The position numbers and the translations under genes were made by a program. The notes beneath the pieces are model-generated. The model had not been told where the DNA came from. It made no database searches and saw only the letters and a program-made list of their open reading frames with translations. A DNA stretch of 64,000 bases, from positions 86,001 to 150,000 of the forward strand of contig NZ_LR134365.1 of the NCBI RefSeq assembly GCF_900637305.1, read 5' to 3'. The stretch comes from Cardiobacterium hominis (lineage in GTDB: Bacteria; Pseudomonadota; Gammaproteobacteria; Cardiobacteriales; Cardiobacteriaceae). Below, piece after piece: positions 34,386 to 43,524 of the stretch (positions are counted from its first letter, which is position 1; each line of letters starts with the position of its first letter).

Positions 34386-35696
34386 ATGCGGCTGGATTGG
34401 CAGTGCGCGCCGGTGGATGCGGTGCGCGGAACGGTGCGGGTGCCGGGCGACAAGTCTATTTCGCACCGCGCGATTATGCTTGGCGCGCTGGCGGAGGGGA
34501 CGACCGAGGTCAGCGGTTTTCTCGAAGGCGAGGATTGTCTTGCCACCATGCGCGCCTTTCAGGCGATGGGCGTTGAGATTGTCCATCACGGTGCCGGACG
34601 GGTAACGATTCATGGCGCCGGTCTGCACGGGCTGCGCGCGCCCGCCGCGCCGCTCGATGTCGGCAACAGCGGCACCAGTATGCGCCTGCTTGCGGGCGTG
34701 CTTGCCGGGCAGCCGTTTGATGCGGTGCTGGTCGGCGATGCTTCTTTGATGAAGCGGCCGATGCGCCGCGTGACTGAGCCGCTGGCGTTGATGGGGGCGG
34801 AGATTGTCACCAGCGACGTGGGCACGGCGCCGCTCGTCATTCATGGTCGCCCGTTGCACGGTATGGATTACACCTTGCCGGTGGCGAGCGCACAGTTGAA
34901 GTCCGCGCTGCTCCTCGCCGGGCTGTTTGCCGAGGGGACGACGCGGATTACGGAAACCGGTGTCAGCCGCGATCATAGCGAGCGGATGTTGCGCGGCTTT
35001 GGCGTTAGCGTTGAGAAGGACGGCGCGACGCTCGCCATTCGCGGCGGGCAACGGCTCTCCGCCTGCGAGGTGGTGGTGCCGGGCGATGTGTCCTCGGCGG
35101 CTTTTTTTATCGTCGCCGCGCTGATTGCACGCGAGGGCGCGTTGCTGTTGGAGAACGTCGGCATGAACCCGACCCGCGCCGCAGTGGTCGAGATTTTGCG
35201 CGCGATGGGCGGCGATATTGAAATTTTGCACGCACGCGAAGCGGGCGGCGAACCGGTCGCCGATTTGCGCGTGCGCCCCTCGCAGTTGCACGGCATCGCG
35301 ATTGACGAGGCGCTGGTGCCGATTGCCATTGACGAGTTCCCGATTCTGTTCATCGCCGCCGCTTGTGCGGAGGGCGAGACGCGGGCGACGGCGCTGCACG
35401 AGTTGCGCGTCAAGGAAAGCGACCGCCTCGCCACGATGGAAGCAGGCCTGCGCGCGCTCGGCGTGGATTGCGTGGCGGGTGCGGATTCAATGACGATTCG
35501 CGGCAAGGCTGGCACGGCGTTCACGGGTGGCACGGTGGAAAGCCACGGCGATCACCGCATCGCGATGAGTTTTGCCACAGCCGCCTTGCGTGCCGCCGCG
35601 CCGATTGTGGTGCGCGATTGCGCCAATGTGGCGACGTCGTTCCCGTCCTTTCAGGCGCTGGCGCAGGGTGTTGGCATGGTGGTGGGCGATGCGTAA
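34386..35696 (+). CDS. aroA: 3-phosphoshikimate 1-carboxyvinyltransferase AroA (EPSP synthase)
   Basis: The 436-residue enzyme transfers enolpyruvate from PEP to shikimate-3-phosphate, the sixth step to chorismate. The S3P/PEP site starts VPGDKSISHRAIMLGALAEG near residue 18, NSGTSMRLLAGVLAGQPF is near 95, and SAQLKSALLLAGLFAEGTTR is near 165. The last part has ELRVKESDRLATM and HGDHRIAMSFA. AGNSGT-type motif class I/II cannot be set by eye. The start follows GGAGGTTTT. It overlaps cmk by 8 bp. Chorismate made here feeds pabBC and ubiC in the same window. Confidence 0.96.
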   Translation: MRLDWQCAPVDAVRGTVRVPGDKSISHRAIMLGALAEGTTEVSGFLEGEDCLATMRAFQAMGVEIVHHGAGRVTIHGAGLHGLRAPAAPLDVGNSGTSMRLLAGVLAGQPFDAVLVGDASLMKRPMRRVTEPLALMGAEIVTSDVGTAPLVIHGRPLHGMDYTLPVASAQLKSALLLAGLFAEGTTRITETGVSRDHSERMLRGFGVSVEKDGATLAIRGGQRLSACEVVVPGDVSSAAFFIVAALIAREGALLLENVGMNPTRAAVVEILRAMGGDIEILHAREAGGEPVADLRVRPSQLHGIAIDEALVPIAIDEFPILFIAAACAEGETRATALHELRVKESDRLATMEAGLRALGVDCVAGADSMTIRGKAGTAFTGGTVESHGDHRIAMSFATAALRAAAPIVVRDCANVATSFPSFQALAQGVGMVVGDA

Positions 35697-36363
35697 GGTG
35701 ATTACCGTTGATGGGCCGAGCGGCGTCGGCAAGGGCACGCTCTGCCAGACGCTCGCGCGCGAACGCGGCTGGGCGTATCTGGACAGCGGCGCGCTTTACC
35801 GTCTCCTGGCGTTACAGGCGCTCGCCGCAGACAAAGTGGACGCGCCCGCGGCAGAAATCGCCGCGCTGGTCGGGGCGATGCAGATTGATTTCCGCCTGGG
35901 CGAACGCGGTTGCACGGTGCTGCTCAACGGCGCGCCGGTCGGCGGCGAGCTACGCACCGAGCGCTGCGGCAACGCCGCCTCGAAAATCGCCGCCTATCCT
36001 GAAGTACGCGCGGCGCTGCTGGATTTCCAGCGCGGATTCGGCGGTGAGGCGCCGCTGATTGCCGACGGACGCGACATGGGGACGGTGGTTTTCCCCGACG
36101 CACCGCTCAAGTTATTCCTGACCGCATCGGCGGAAATCCGCGCCGAGCGACGGTATAAACAGTTGTTGGCACAAGGAGAATCTGTTAATCTGCGCGCCAT
36201 CTACGCCGAGATAGCCGAGCGCGACGCGCGCGACCGCTCCCGCAGCGTAGCCCCGCTCATACCAGCTTCGGATGCGGTGGTCATTGACACGGGTAACTTG
36301 TCGATTTCGGACGTGCAGCAGCGGGTTTCCGCCGAAATTGCCGCACGTTTTTCTTTTTCCTAA
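35689..36363 (+). CDS. cmk: Cytidylate kinase
   Basis: The 224-residue kinase phosphorylates CMP and dCMP. The P-loop is DGPSGVGKGTLCQTLA near residue 8, the CMP-binding region has YLDSGALYRLLALQA, and the lid has the Arg-rich NAASKIAAYPEVR then DGRDMGTVVFPDA. The start at 35689 lies within the aroA 3' end (ATGCGTAAG), so translation is coupled. The aroA-cmk-rpsA-ihfB order is the classical gammaproteobacterial one. Confidence 0.95.
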   Translation: MRKVITVDGPSGVGKGTLCQTLARERGWAYLDSGALYRLLALQALAADKVDAPAAEIAALVGAMQIDFRLGERGCTVLLNGAPVGGELRTERCGNAASKIAAYPEVRAALLDFQRGFGGEAPLIADGRDMGTVVFPDAPLKLFLTASAEIRAERRYKQLLAQGESVNLRAIYAEIAERDARDRSRSVAPLIPASDAVVIDTGNLSISDVQQRVSAEIAARFSFS

Positions 36364-36388
36364 CCTTTTCTATTAACCAGAGTCATCT

Positions 36389-38059
36389 ATGGAATCATTT
36401 GCTGAGCTTTTTGAAAAAAGCATCGAAACCGCCGAGTTGAAACCCGGCTCCATCATCAAGGCCGAAGTCGTCCAAATCAATAAAGATTTCGTCGTACTGA
36501 ACGCTGGCCTGAAATCCGAAGGCTTCGTCCCCGCCGCCCAGTTCACCGATGAAAACGGCAACCTGACCGTTGCGGTCGGCGATACCGTGGAAGTTGCCCT
36601 CGAAGCCCTTGAAGACGGTTTCGGCGAAACCAAAATCTCGCACGAAAAAGCGCAACGCATCCGCACCTGGGAAGTGCTGGAGCAAAAATTCAACGACAGC
36701 GAAACCATCACCGGCATCATCTCCGGCCGTGTCAAAGGTGGCTTCACCGTGGATGTTGAAGGCGTCAAGGCATTCCTACCCGGCTCACTGGTTGACGTGC
36801 GTCCGGTCAAAGACCCGGCACTCAGCGAAGGCAAAGAAATCGACTTCAAAATCATCAAACTCGACCAAAAACGCAACAACATCGTCATCTCCCGCCGCGC
36901 CGTACTCGAAAACGAATACAAGGCCGAGCGCGACGAAGTACTGAAAAACCTGCAAGAAGGCGACGTCGTCAAGGCCGTGGTCAAGAACCTCACCGACTAC
37001 GGCGCCTTCCTCGACATCGGCGGCGTGGACGGCCTGCTCCACATCACCGACATGGCGTGGAAACGCATCAAATACCCCTCCGAAGTCGTCAACATCGGCG
37101 ACGAAGTGGAAGTCAAAGTCCTCAAATTCGACCGCGAACGCGCCCGCGTCTCCCTCGGCCTGAAACAACTCGGCTCCGACCCGTGGGGCGACATCGCCCA
37201 GCGTTACCCGGTCAACAGCCAGACCCGCGGCAAAGTCACCAACATCGCCGACTACGGCTCCTTCGTCGAAATCGAAGACGGTGTGGAAGGCTTGGTACAC
37301 GTCTCCGAAATGGACTGGACCAACAAAAACGTCAACCCGCGCAAATTCGTCGCCGTTGGCCAGGAAGTCGATGTCATGATCCTCGAAATCGACCCGGAAC
37401 GCCGCCGCATCTCGCTCGGCATGAAACAGTGCCAGCCGAACCCGTGGCAAGAATTCGAGAAAAAATTCAACAAGGGCGACCGCGTCAAAGGCCAAATCAA
37501 ATCCATCACCGACTTCGGCGTCTTCATCGGCCTCGAAGGCGGCATCGACGGCCTCATCCACCTCTCCGACCTCTCCTGGGACGAAAACGGCGAAGAAGCC
37601 GTACGCCACTACCAAAAAGGCCAAGAAGTGGAAGCCGTTATCCTCGCCATTGACGCCGAACGCGAGCGCATCTCGCTGGGCGTCAAACAACTCAGCCAGG
37701 ACACCTTCTCCGCCTTCGCCTCCGCGCATGGCCGCGGCTCCGTGGTCAAAGGCAACGTGGTTGAAGTGGACGAGCGCCAGGCCGTCATCAAACTGAGCGA
37801 CGACATCAACGGCATCCTCAAAGCCTCCGAAGCGGCGATTGAGCGCGTTGAAGACCTGACCAAACTGCTGTCCGTTGGCGACGAAGTCGAAGCCAAAGTC
37901 ATCAACGTCGATCGCAAACACAAAACCTTCAGCCTCTCCGTACGCGCCAAAGACGTCGCGGACGAAAAAGCGGTCATCCAGGACTACACCCGCAAAGAAA
38001 GCCACGGCGGCACCTCGCTGGGCGACATCTTCAAAGAACTGGGCAACTCCGACGACTAA
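36389..38059 (+). CDS. rpsA: 30S ribosomal protein S1
   Basis: The 556-residue protein unfolds and docks mRNA at the small subunit. Six S1 RNA-binding domains follow one another: two divergent N-terminal ones that bind the ribosome, and four canonical ones with repeated patterns such as [35 protein letters not shown] and [21 protein letters not shown]. The length equals E. coli S1 (557). It is expected to be highly expressed and autoregulated at its own leader, as in relatives. The SD here is weak, as usual for rpsA. Confidence 0.97.
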   Translation: MESFAELFEKSIETAELKPGSIIKAEVVQINKDFVVLNAGLKSEGFVPAAQFTDENGNLTVAVGDTVEVALEALEDGFGETKISHEKAQRIRTWEVLEQKFNDSETITGIISGRVKGGFTVDVEGVKAFLPGSLVDVRPVKDPALSEGKEIDFKIIKLDQKRNNIVISRRAVLENEYKAERDEVLKNLQEGDVVKAVVKNLTDYGAFLDIGGVDGLLHITDMAWKRIKYPSEVVNIGDEVEVKVLKFDRERARVSLGLKQLGSDPWGDIAQRYPVNSQTRGKVTNIADYGSFVEIEDGVEGLVHVSEMDWTNKNVNPRKFVAVGQEVDVMILEIDPERRRISLGMKQCQPNPWQEFEKKFNKGDRVKGQIKSITDFGVFIGLEGGIDGLIHLSDLSWDENGEEAVRHYQKGQEVEAVILAIDAERERISLGVKQLSQDTFSAFASAHGRGSVVKGNVVEVDERQAVIKLSDDINGILKASEAAIERVEDLTKLLSVGDEVEAKVINVDRKHKTFSLSVRAKDVADEKAVIQDYTRKESHGGTSLGDIFKELGNSDD

Positions 38060-38066
38060 AAACTGC

Positions 38067-38092
38067 GCCGCCGCATCGCAAGATGCGGCGGC
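38067..38092 (+). promoter_or_regulatory. GCAA-tetraloop hairpin between rpsA and ihfB
   Basis: An 11-bp perfect stem (GCCGCCGCATC / GATGCGGCGGC) closed by GCAA, with no U-run. It fits an mRNA-stability or partial-attenuation hairpin that sets the lower ihfB level relative to rpsA. Confidence 0.65.
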
Positions 38093-38116
38093 CACGTCCA
38101 CAGCAAAGGAGCACAC

Positions 38117-38407
38117 ATGACCAAATCCGAACTGATAGACCGCCTGTGCATGCGCTACCCGCAACTGCGCAGCCAGGACGTAGAAGAAGCCGTCAAACTC
38201 ATCATTGAAAAAGTCTGCCAAAGCCTGGAAAAAGGCGACCGTGTCGAAATCCGCGGCTTCGGCAGCTTCTCGCTGCACTACCGCGAAGCGCGTACCGGAC
38301 GCAACCCGAAAACCGGCGACTCCGTCGAAGTCCCGTCCAAATCCATCCCCTACTTCCGTGCGGGCAAAGAACTGCGCGAACGCGTTGACCAAAACGCCGA
38401 TGCCTGA
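38117..38407 (+). CDS. ihfB: Integration host factor subunit beta
   Basis: The 96-residue DNA-bending protein pairs with IhfA. Its start is [17 protein letters not shown] and the arm region [18 protein letters not shown] contains the Pro that intercalates at kinks (GRNPKTG). It ends [12 protein letters not shown]. It is preceded by AAAGGAGC at a good distance. IHF is needed by many site-specific recombination, CRISPR-adaptation and phage systems. Confidence 0.95.
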   Translation: MTKSELIDRLCMRYPQLRSQDVEEAVKLIIEKVCQSLEKGDRVEIRGFGSFSLHYREARTGRNPKTGDSVEVPSKSIPYFRAGKELRERVDQNADA

Positions 38408-38984
38408 ACAAGCCCCCCGAACCGTATACCCACAGCGCCGCCCGACGGCGCTGTTTACTATCCGCAACCCGCGCTACGACAAATACACCATCTGGCTCGC
38501 CAGCGGCCTCGCCCTCTTTGCCCTCTCCGCCAGCGGTGAAACAACGCCGCACGAATTTCACGGCGAAAAAGGCCAGACCTACCGCTGCGAACGGCACAAA
38601 ATCAGCGACGGCGACACCGTGGTCGCAACCTGCGACCGACAAAAAATCCACATCCGCCTCGCCGGCATTGACGCGCCCGAAATGGGACAAACCCCATACG
38701 GCGAACAATCGCGCGCGGCACTCGCGCTGCGCCTGCCCGCGCACTTCGACATGCACTACCTCGGCCAGGACTACTACCACCGCAGCCTCGGCATCCTCTA
38801 CGACATCAACCGCGACGTGAACCTGACGATGATTGCCGACGGCTACGCCTTTGCCTACGCGGGCAAAGACACCCCGCCCGCCTACCGCGCCGCGGAAAAA
38901 CAGGCGCGCGCCTACCGCAAAGGCTTCTGGGCAGCGTACAAACCGCCGGACAACCCGAAAACCTGGCGACGGCATCACCTCTAG
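38400..38984 (+). CDS. Thermonuclease (SNase-like) family protein, membrane-anchored
   Basis: The 194-residue protein starts 8 bp inside ihfB. It has a hydrophobic segment at residues 31-48 ([18 protein letters not shown]), probably a signal anchor, then an SNase fold: [12 protein letters not shown] (Ca-binding Asp in DGDT), [13 protein letters not shown] (catalytic Arg and Asp), [10 protein letters not shown] and a DYYHRSLG segment where the family usually has a catalytic Glu-Arg pair (DRYGR). The nuclease would act outside the cytoplasm. The missing Glu/Arg in DYYHRS suggests lower activity. A MITE-like element begins at its stop codon. Confidence 0.85.
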   Translation: MPEQAPRTVYPQRRPTALFTIRNPRYDKYTIWLASGLALFALSASGETTPHEFHGEKGQTYRCERHKISDGDTVVATCDRQKIHIRLAGIDAPEMGQTPYGEQSRAALALRLPAHFDMHYLGQDYYHRSLGILYDINRDVNLTMIADGYAFAYAGKDTPPAYRAAEKQARAYRKGFWAAYKPPDNPKTWRRHHL

Positions 38985-39009
38985 GGGCTGTTGACAATTC
39001 GACGGCTAA

Positions 39010-39067
39010 GCCCCTCTCCCTCTGGGACAAGCATTGCTCGCGTAGCGAGAGAGGGGTTGGGGTGAGG
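39010..39067. repeat. C/T-rich palindromic repeat, long form
   Basis: CCCCTCTCCCTCTGGG on the left and GAGAGAGGGGTTGGGG on the right are the two ends of a hairpin. Related to the shorter copy inside mutL. Confidence 0.65.
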
Positions 39068-39129
39068 GCTGCGAATGTGAAAATGCAGACATCTGTTCAT
39101 AAACAGTACCGCTCACCCCCTCCCCGACC

Positions 39130-39162
39130 CTCCCCCGCTGCGGACTTCGCCCTGCGGGGGAG
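39130..39162. repeat. C/G-rich palindromic dispersed repeat inside the 210-bp element
   Basis: CTCCCCCGC / GCGGGGGAG arms, with GGACTTCGCCC where the copy at 2163 has GGGCTTCGCCC. Confidence 0.78.
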
Positions 39163-39366
39163 GGGGATGTCTCAATTGTCAACACGCCCTAGAACTGCTG
39201 ATAACTCGACTGACGAGCCCTTCTTCCCCTTTTTTGACGCCAAAAACGAAATACCCGAAAACCGCCCAACTGCGCCGCCAAAGACAGTACACATTTGTAC
39301 AGAGAGACGGCCCCGCACAATAGACAAGCCCCGATGTCGCATCGCCCACCACGACCCTTCCATAAC

Positions 39367-39924
39367 ATGAACCCCAAACACCTCCTCCCCCTGCTACTCC
39401 TCGCCCTCACCGCCTGCCAACCGCCGCAGACCGTTGAAAACACCAACCTCTGCAACTACCTGCCGCCGCACAGCGAAAAAACGCGGCTGGACGACGAAGA
39501 CGCGCACCGTTTTGACGTCGCCGCAGACCGCATCAGCGCCGCGACCGCCCACGGCAACGACAGCAAACGCAAACATTGCGGCCAGACCTGGCGCAGCGTG
39601 GCGAGCGATGACGACCTCAAAACCGCCGTCGCCAGCACCCTCGGCCAAGACTGGAACTACCGCGACACCCTACAACAGGGCGACCTCACCATCGCCCTCT
39701 GGGAAACGCGCAGCACCTTCTGGCCGAAACAGCACTACGCGCTCACCGCCGCCCCCGCGCGCGACGGCGAACCGCGCACGCTGCGCAGCACCTACATCAA
39801 AAACAGCGACAGCGACCTCAACGGCGCCGTCGTCTTCGGCATCATCATCAGCCCGTTCGCCATCGTCCTCGCCATTGCCCTGCCACTCCTCTGGCGCAAA
39901 CGCCGCCGTGCCCGACAACCCTAA
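39367..39924 (+). CDS. Lipoprotein with a C-terminal membrane helix, unknown
   Basis: The 185-residue product has a lipoprotein signal (PKHLLPLLLLALTACQPP, lipobox LTAC). The middle has two Cys (NLCNYLP and KHCGQTW). A clear transmembrane helix is near residues 155-177 (GIIISPFAIVLAIALPLLW) with a basic tail KRRRARQ. Lipid anchor plus a C-terminal helix is uncommon. I do not recognise the family. It lies 81 bp upstream of cas10 but belongs to no known csm gene set, so the link to CRISPR is only positional. Confidence 0.65.
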   Translation: MNPKHLLPLLLLALTACQPPQTVENTNLCNYLPPHSEKTRLDDEDAHRFDVAADRISAATAHGNDSKRKHCGQTWRSVASDDDLKTAVASTLGQDWNYRDTLQQGDLTIALWETRSTFWPKQHYALTAAPARDGEPRTLRSTYIKNSDSDLNGAVVFGIIISPFAIVLAIALPLLWRKRRRARQP

Positions 39925-40005
39925 AGCCCACAAAATTGTCTGCCTTGCCAAAAAAACAGAAATCCTGAACAATCCCGCCCAAGCCAACCGCTACAAGGAA
40001 CCGCC

Positions 40006-42369
40006 ATGACCCCACTGGATAACGCCTGTCACATCGCTTTCACCGCCTTCCTGCCGGGCATCGCCGCCCTTGCCGGGAAAACGCACGACGCGCTTTGGGA
40101 AGCACTCGCGCCGCACCTGCCCGCTACCGTCCAGCGCGACGTTACCCCGCTCGTTGCTGACAACACCTTACAAAACCTCATCGCAGACGCCGCCCAAATC
40201 GCCGCCGGCACGGCCAAAACCAGCGCCAACGCGACAAAACTGCGCCCGCTCTTTGCAGCCATCCGCCTGAAAGACGACCGACCCGCAGGCAACACCAGCG
40301 CACACTACCCGCGCGCGCCGCTCAACCCACTCAGCATTTTCCCTGACAGCGACAGCGCCGACGCCGACCTCTGGCAAACCTTCCTTGACGGCCTCGGCGA
40401 CATCCCGAAATCCCATCACAACAACTGGCCGCTGTGGCTCGACCACTTTGATACCCTCTGGCAAAGCGTCGCCCACGCCGTTCCCGCCGCGCACAGCGCC
40501 GACGTCTCCCTTTACGACCACAGCAAAAGCACCGCTGCTCTCGCCACCGCCCTGTGGCTGTGGCACGACGCCAACGGCCAAACCGATAACGCCGCCATCG
40601 CCCGCCTGCGCAGCCAAAGCGACTGGGACGAAGAAAAAATCCTGCTCATCCAGGGCGACTTCTTCGGCATCCAGTCCTTCATCTTCGCCGCTGGCCGCGA
40701 AACCAACAAAAAAGCCGCCAAACTCTTGCGCGGCCGCTCCTTCCAGGTCTCGCTCTTTGCCGAACTGGCGGCGCTGCGCGTGCTGGACGCCTGCGAACTG
40801 CCGCCAACCGCGCAAATCCTGAACGCCGCCGGCAAATTCATGATTGTCGCCCCGAACACCCCGGCCATCCACGACGCCCTCGCGCGCGTCAAAGCCGACA
40901 TTAACCAGTGGCTGCTCGAACACTGCTATGGCCGCGTCGCCCTCGGCATCGCCACCCACACTGCCAGCTGCCGCGACTTCACTGCCAAAGAGCGCTTCCG
41001 CCAGCTCATCGACGACACCTTTGCCGAACTCGAAAGCGCCAAACTGCAACGCTTCGGCCTTATGGACGCCACGCCAGCCGTCCTGCCCGCCGCCTATCCC
41101 ACCGGCACCTGCCGCTACGACCGCCACCTGCCCGCAGGTACAAGCAAAAGACTCCCCGAACTCGCCGCGCTGAGTGCCGATCAAATCACCATCGGCGAGG
41201 CGCTAGCGGGCAAAGAACGCCTGCTCATCCTCACCCCGGCGGCAGCGGTACACGATGACGGAAACACCACCACACTCGAACTGCCCATCTTCGGCTACCA
41301 CATCGCCTTCACTGCTGACGAAAACATCAGCGGCGCATTCGGCGACATCGCCCGACGCGGCCAGCTTCTGCGCTGCTGGGATTACAGCCTGCCCCGCCTC
41401 ACGGACGACAGCATCTGGCACGGCTACGCCCGCCGCGCCATCAACGCCTACGTCCCGCGCTTCAGCGCGGATGACGACCAGGAAAAATACCGCAGCCTCA
41501 ATAAAGAAGACCACGAAGCCGAAGGTCACAACAACATCAAAACCTTCAACCATCTCGCCTGCGAAGAACGCCACCCTGACGAAAATGGCCACTACTGCGG
41601 CAAAATCGCCCTCGCCACCCTCAAAGGCGACGTGGACAACCTCGGCAAAATCTTCGAACGCGGTCTGAGCACGCCGACCTTCGCCAAAATGGCCGCCCTT
41701 TCACGGCAGATGAACCAGTTCTTCAGCCTGTGGCTGCCCGCTTACTGCGCCGCCAAATACCCGAACAGCTACACCGTCTTCGCCGGTGGCGACGATTTCT
41801 TCCTCATCGGCCCGTGGCAGCAAATCCAGCACCTCGCCGCTGACATGCGCGCCCATTTTCGCGAATACGTCGCGGCAAACCCCGACATCACCTTCAGCGC
41901 CGGCATCGCCATCAGCAAACCCGGCCTGCCGCTGCCGAAACTCTCCGCCTACGCCGAAGAAGCGCTGGAAAAAGCCAAGACGCACCAACTGCGGGATAAA
42001 ACAGCGAAAAACGCCCTCAACCTCTACGGCGAAACCGTCTCCTGGGGCGACTGGCCGCAGCTCGAAAAAACCGCCGCCCGCATCAACGAACTAGAGCGGC
42101 AATACCGCTTGAGCACCGCCTACCTCTACGATCTGCTGCACTACACCGAACTTGCCGTCGCCGAAGCGGCGGGCGACATCCACGCCAGCATCTGGCGCAG
42201 CCGCCTCTACTACCGCACACGGCGCTACGTTAACGAGCAAAAACACATCACCGCCAAAGACAACGCCTACCAGCAACTCAGCGGTGACCTTGCCGGCTAC
42301 ATCCAGGCACTGCACGGCACCATCCGCATCCCCCTCTACAACCATTTTTACCAACAACGGGAGCAATAA
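40006..42369 (+). CDS. cas10: Type III-A CRISPR-Cas Cas10/Csm1
   Basis: The 787-residue large subunit of the Csm complex makes cyclic oligoadenylate when target RNA is bound. The palm motif is AGGDDFFL at residues 594-597 (GGDD), and the second palm domain LATLKGDVDNLGKIF has the expected partner (about 540-555). A linker with Cys/His (HLACEERHPDENGHYC) is near 510-525. Residues 168-175 (SLYDHSKSTAAL) match the later part of the HD domain. The canonical HD motif that should be near residue 16 (LLHDIGK type) reads FLPGIAALAGK, so the DNase site looks lost. Length fits Csm1. Confidence 0.93.
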   Translation: MTPLDNACHIAFTAFLPGIAALAGKTHDALWEALAPHLPATVQRDVTPLVADNTLQNLIADAAQIAAGTAKTSANATKLRPLFAAIRLKDDRPAGNTSAHYPRAPLNPLSIFPDSDSADADLWQTFLDGLGDIPKSHHNNWPLWLDHFDTLWQSVAHAVPAAHSADVSLYDHSKSTAALATALWLWHDANGQTDNAAIARLRSQSDWDEEKILLIQGDFFGIQSFIFAAGRETNKKAAKLLRGRSFQVSLFAELAALRVLDACELPPTAQILNAAGKFMIVAPNTPAIHDALARVKADINQWLLEHCYGRVALGIATHTASCRDFTAKERFRQLIDDTFAELESAKLQRFGLMDATPAVLPAAYPTGTCRYDRHLPAGTSKRLPELAALSADQITIGEALAGKERLLILTPAAAVHDDGNTTTLELPIFGYHIAFTADENISGAFGDIARRGQLLRCWDYSLPRLTDDSIWHGYARRAINAYVPRFSADDDQEKYRSLNKEDHEAEGHNNIKTFNHLACEERHPDENGHYCGKIALATLKGDVDNLGKIFERGLSTPTFAKMAALSRQMNQFFSLWLPAYCAAKYPNSYTVFAGGDDFFLIGPWQQIQHLAADMRAHFREYVAANPDITFSAGIAISKPGLPLPKLSAYAEEALEKAKTHQLRDKTAKNALNLYGETVSWGDWPQLEKTAARINELERQYRLSTAYLYDLLHYTELAVAEAAGDIHASIWRSRLYYRTRRYVNEQKHITAKDNAYQQLSGDLAGYIQALHGTIRIPLYNHFYQQREQ

Positions 42370-42372
42370 CCC

Positions 42373-42804
42373 ATGGACCTCAACACCCCCCAAGTCATCA
42401 ACATTCCCCAGGACATCAGCCTCAAACAACCGCTCAACCCCAAAATCTTTTCCGATATCGCCGAAGCCGCAGCAAAACGTATCTCGCAAAACGGCGACAA
42501 ACAAAACAAATCCACCCAACTGCGCAAGTACTACGACGAACTGGCCATGTGGGACGACAAAATCCACTGCGCCGCCGACAAAAACGCTGAATACCAAAAA
42601 TCCGCACCCTACATCCATATGCTGCGGGCAAAAGTTGCCTACGCCAGTAACCGCAAATCCAGCGGTACCCCATTAGTTGACGAATATTTCGTACGTATCT
42701 TCAACCACATCATCAACCAAATCGACAGCGCCGAAACCCTGCATCACGCCAAACTCTTCTACGAAGCCATGCTCGGCTTCCGCAAAGCCCAGGAAAGCAA
42801 ATAA
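42373..42804 (+). CDS. csm2: Type III-A Csm2 small subunit
   Basis: The 143-residue alpha-helical protein is the small subunit that lines the target-RNA channel. Hallmarks are KSTQLRKYYDELAMWDDKI and PYIHMLRAKVAYASNRK, then a helix ending HAKLFYEAMLGFRKAQE. It follows cas10 by 3 bp and csm3 by 11 bp, the fixed csm order. Confidence 0.9.
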   Translation: MDLNTPQVINIPQDISLKQPLNPKIFSDIAEAAAKRISQNGDKQNKSTQLRKYYDELAMWDDKIHCAADKNAEYQKSAPYIHMLRAKVAYASNRKSSGTPLVDEYFVRIFNHIINQIDSAETLHHAKLFYEAMLGFRKAQESK

Positions 42805-42815
42805 GGAGCCCCACC

Positions 42816-43523
42816 ATGCAACTCAAACACATCCACCACATCACCGCCGACCTCGTCCTCGAAACCGGCCTGCACATCGGCGCGGGTGACAGCGAAATCC
42901 ACATCGGCGGCATCGATAACGCCGTCATCAAACATCCCGTCAGCGGCGAACCCTACATCCCCGGCAGCAGCCTCAAAGGCAAAATTCGCAGCCTGCTCGA
43001 ATGGAAAAGTGGCCGCGTCCAGGAAAACCCGCTCGGCAAAAAAGAATACGAAGACGCCAGCGGCGCATCAAAAGAAGCCGTCAAACACATCCTGCAACTC
43101 TTCGGCATCAGCGGCGACACCGCCGATCCCGAATTCCAGAAAACCATCGGCCACACCCGCCTCGCCTTCTGGGACTGCCCGCTTGACGCCGCCTATGCCC
43201 AGGTACAGCGTGATAACGACCGCCCCTACACCGAAGCAAAAAGCGAGAACTGCATCAACCGCATCAGCGGCGTAGCTGAACACCCGCGCCAGACCGAACG
43301 CGTCCCCGCCGGGGCCCGCTTCACCTTCCGCCTCAGCCTGAAAACCTACGATGGCGACGACGACAGCCTGCGCCATACCCTGTTGCAAGGCCTCAAACTG
43401 CTCGAATGGGACAGCCTCGGCGGCTCAGGCTCGCGCGGCTACGGCAAAATCCGCTTCGAAAACCTGCAAATCGACGGCCAGCCCGTCGCCGACTATGCCG
43501 CCATCCAACCCTTCGGTACCTGA
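42816..43523 (+). CDS. csm3: Type III-A Csm3 RAMP, target-RNA nuclease
   Basis: The 235-residue backbone protein cuts target RNA every 6 nt. Its catalytic Asp should be in IHIGGIDNAVIK (Asp in GGID, near residue 33), which is intact. The glycine-rich loops are YIPGSSLKGKIRSLLEW and LGGSGSRGYGKIRFENL. So the RNA-cutting function looks present. It has a good SD (AAGGAGC). Confidence 0.93.
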   Translation: MQLKHIHHITADLVLETGLHIGAGDSEIHIGGIDNAVIKHPVSGEPYIPGSSLKGKIRSLLEWKSGRVQENPLGKKEYEDASGASKEAVKHILQLFGISGDTADPEFQKTIGHTRLAFWDCPLDAAYAQVQRDNDRPYTEAKSENCINRISGVAEHPRQTERVPAGARFTFRLSLKTYDGDDDSLRHTLLQGLKLLEWDSLGGSGSRGYGKIRFENLQIDGQPVADYAAIQPFGT

Positions 43524-43524
43524 C

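Larger units (their letters stand above)
38982..39191. mobile_element. 210-bp MITE-like element with GTTGACAATT ends
   Basis: The left end is TAGGGGCTGTTGACAATT and the right end is the reverse complement of TAGGGCGTGTTGACAATT, so the terminal inverted repeats match at about 16 of 18 bases, with TA at both outer ends (likely TA target duplication). It contains two C/G-rich palindromic repeats (39010-39067 and 39130-39162) and no open frame of its own. It starts in the stop codon of the nuclease gene. This and the next 175 bp make up the largest gap between genes in this part; the remainder (39192-39366) shows only the lipoprotein leader. Confidence 0.72.

Noticed and set aside
36785..38467. 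A 560-residue open frame antisense to rpsA and ihfB
   Set aside because: It is opposite to two certain genes, has biased Asp/Phe/Val composition expected from reading GC-rich sense codons backwards, and has no ribosome site.
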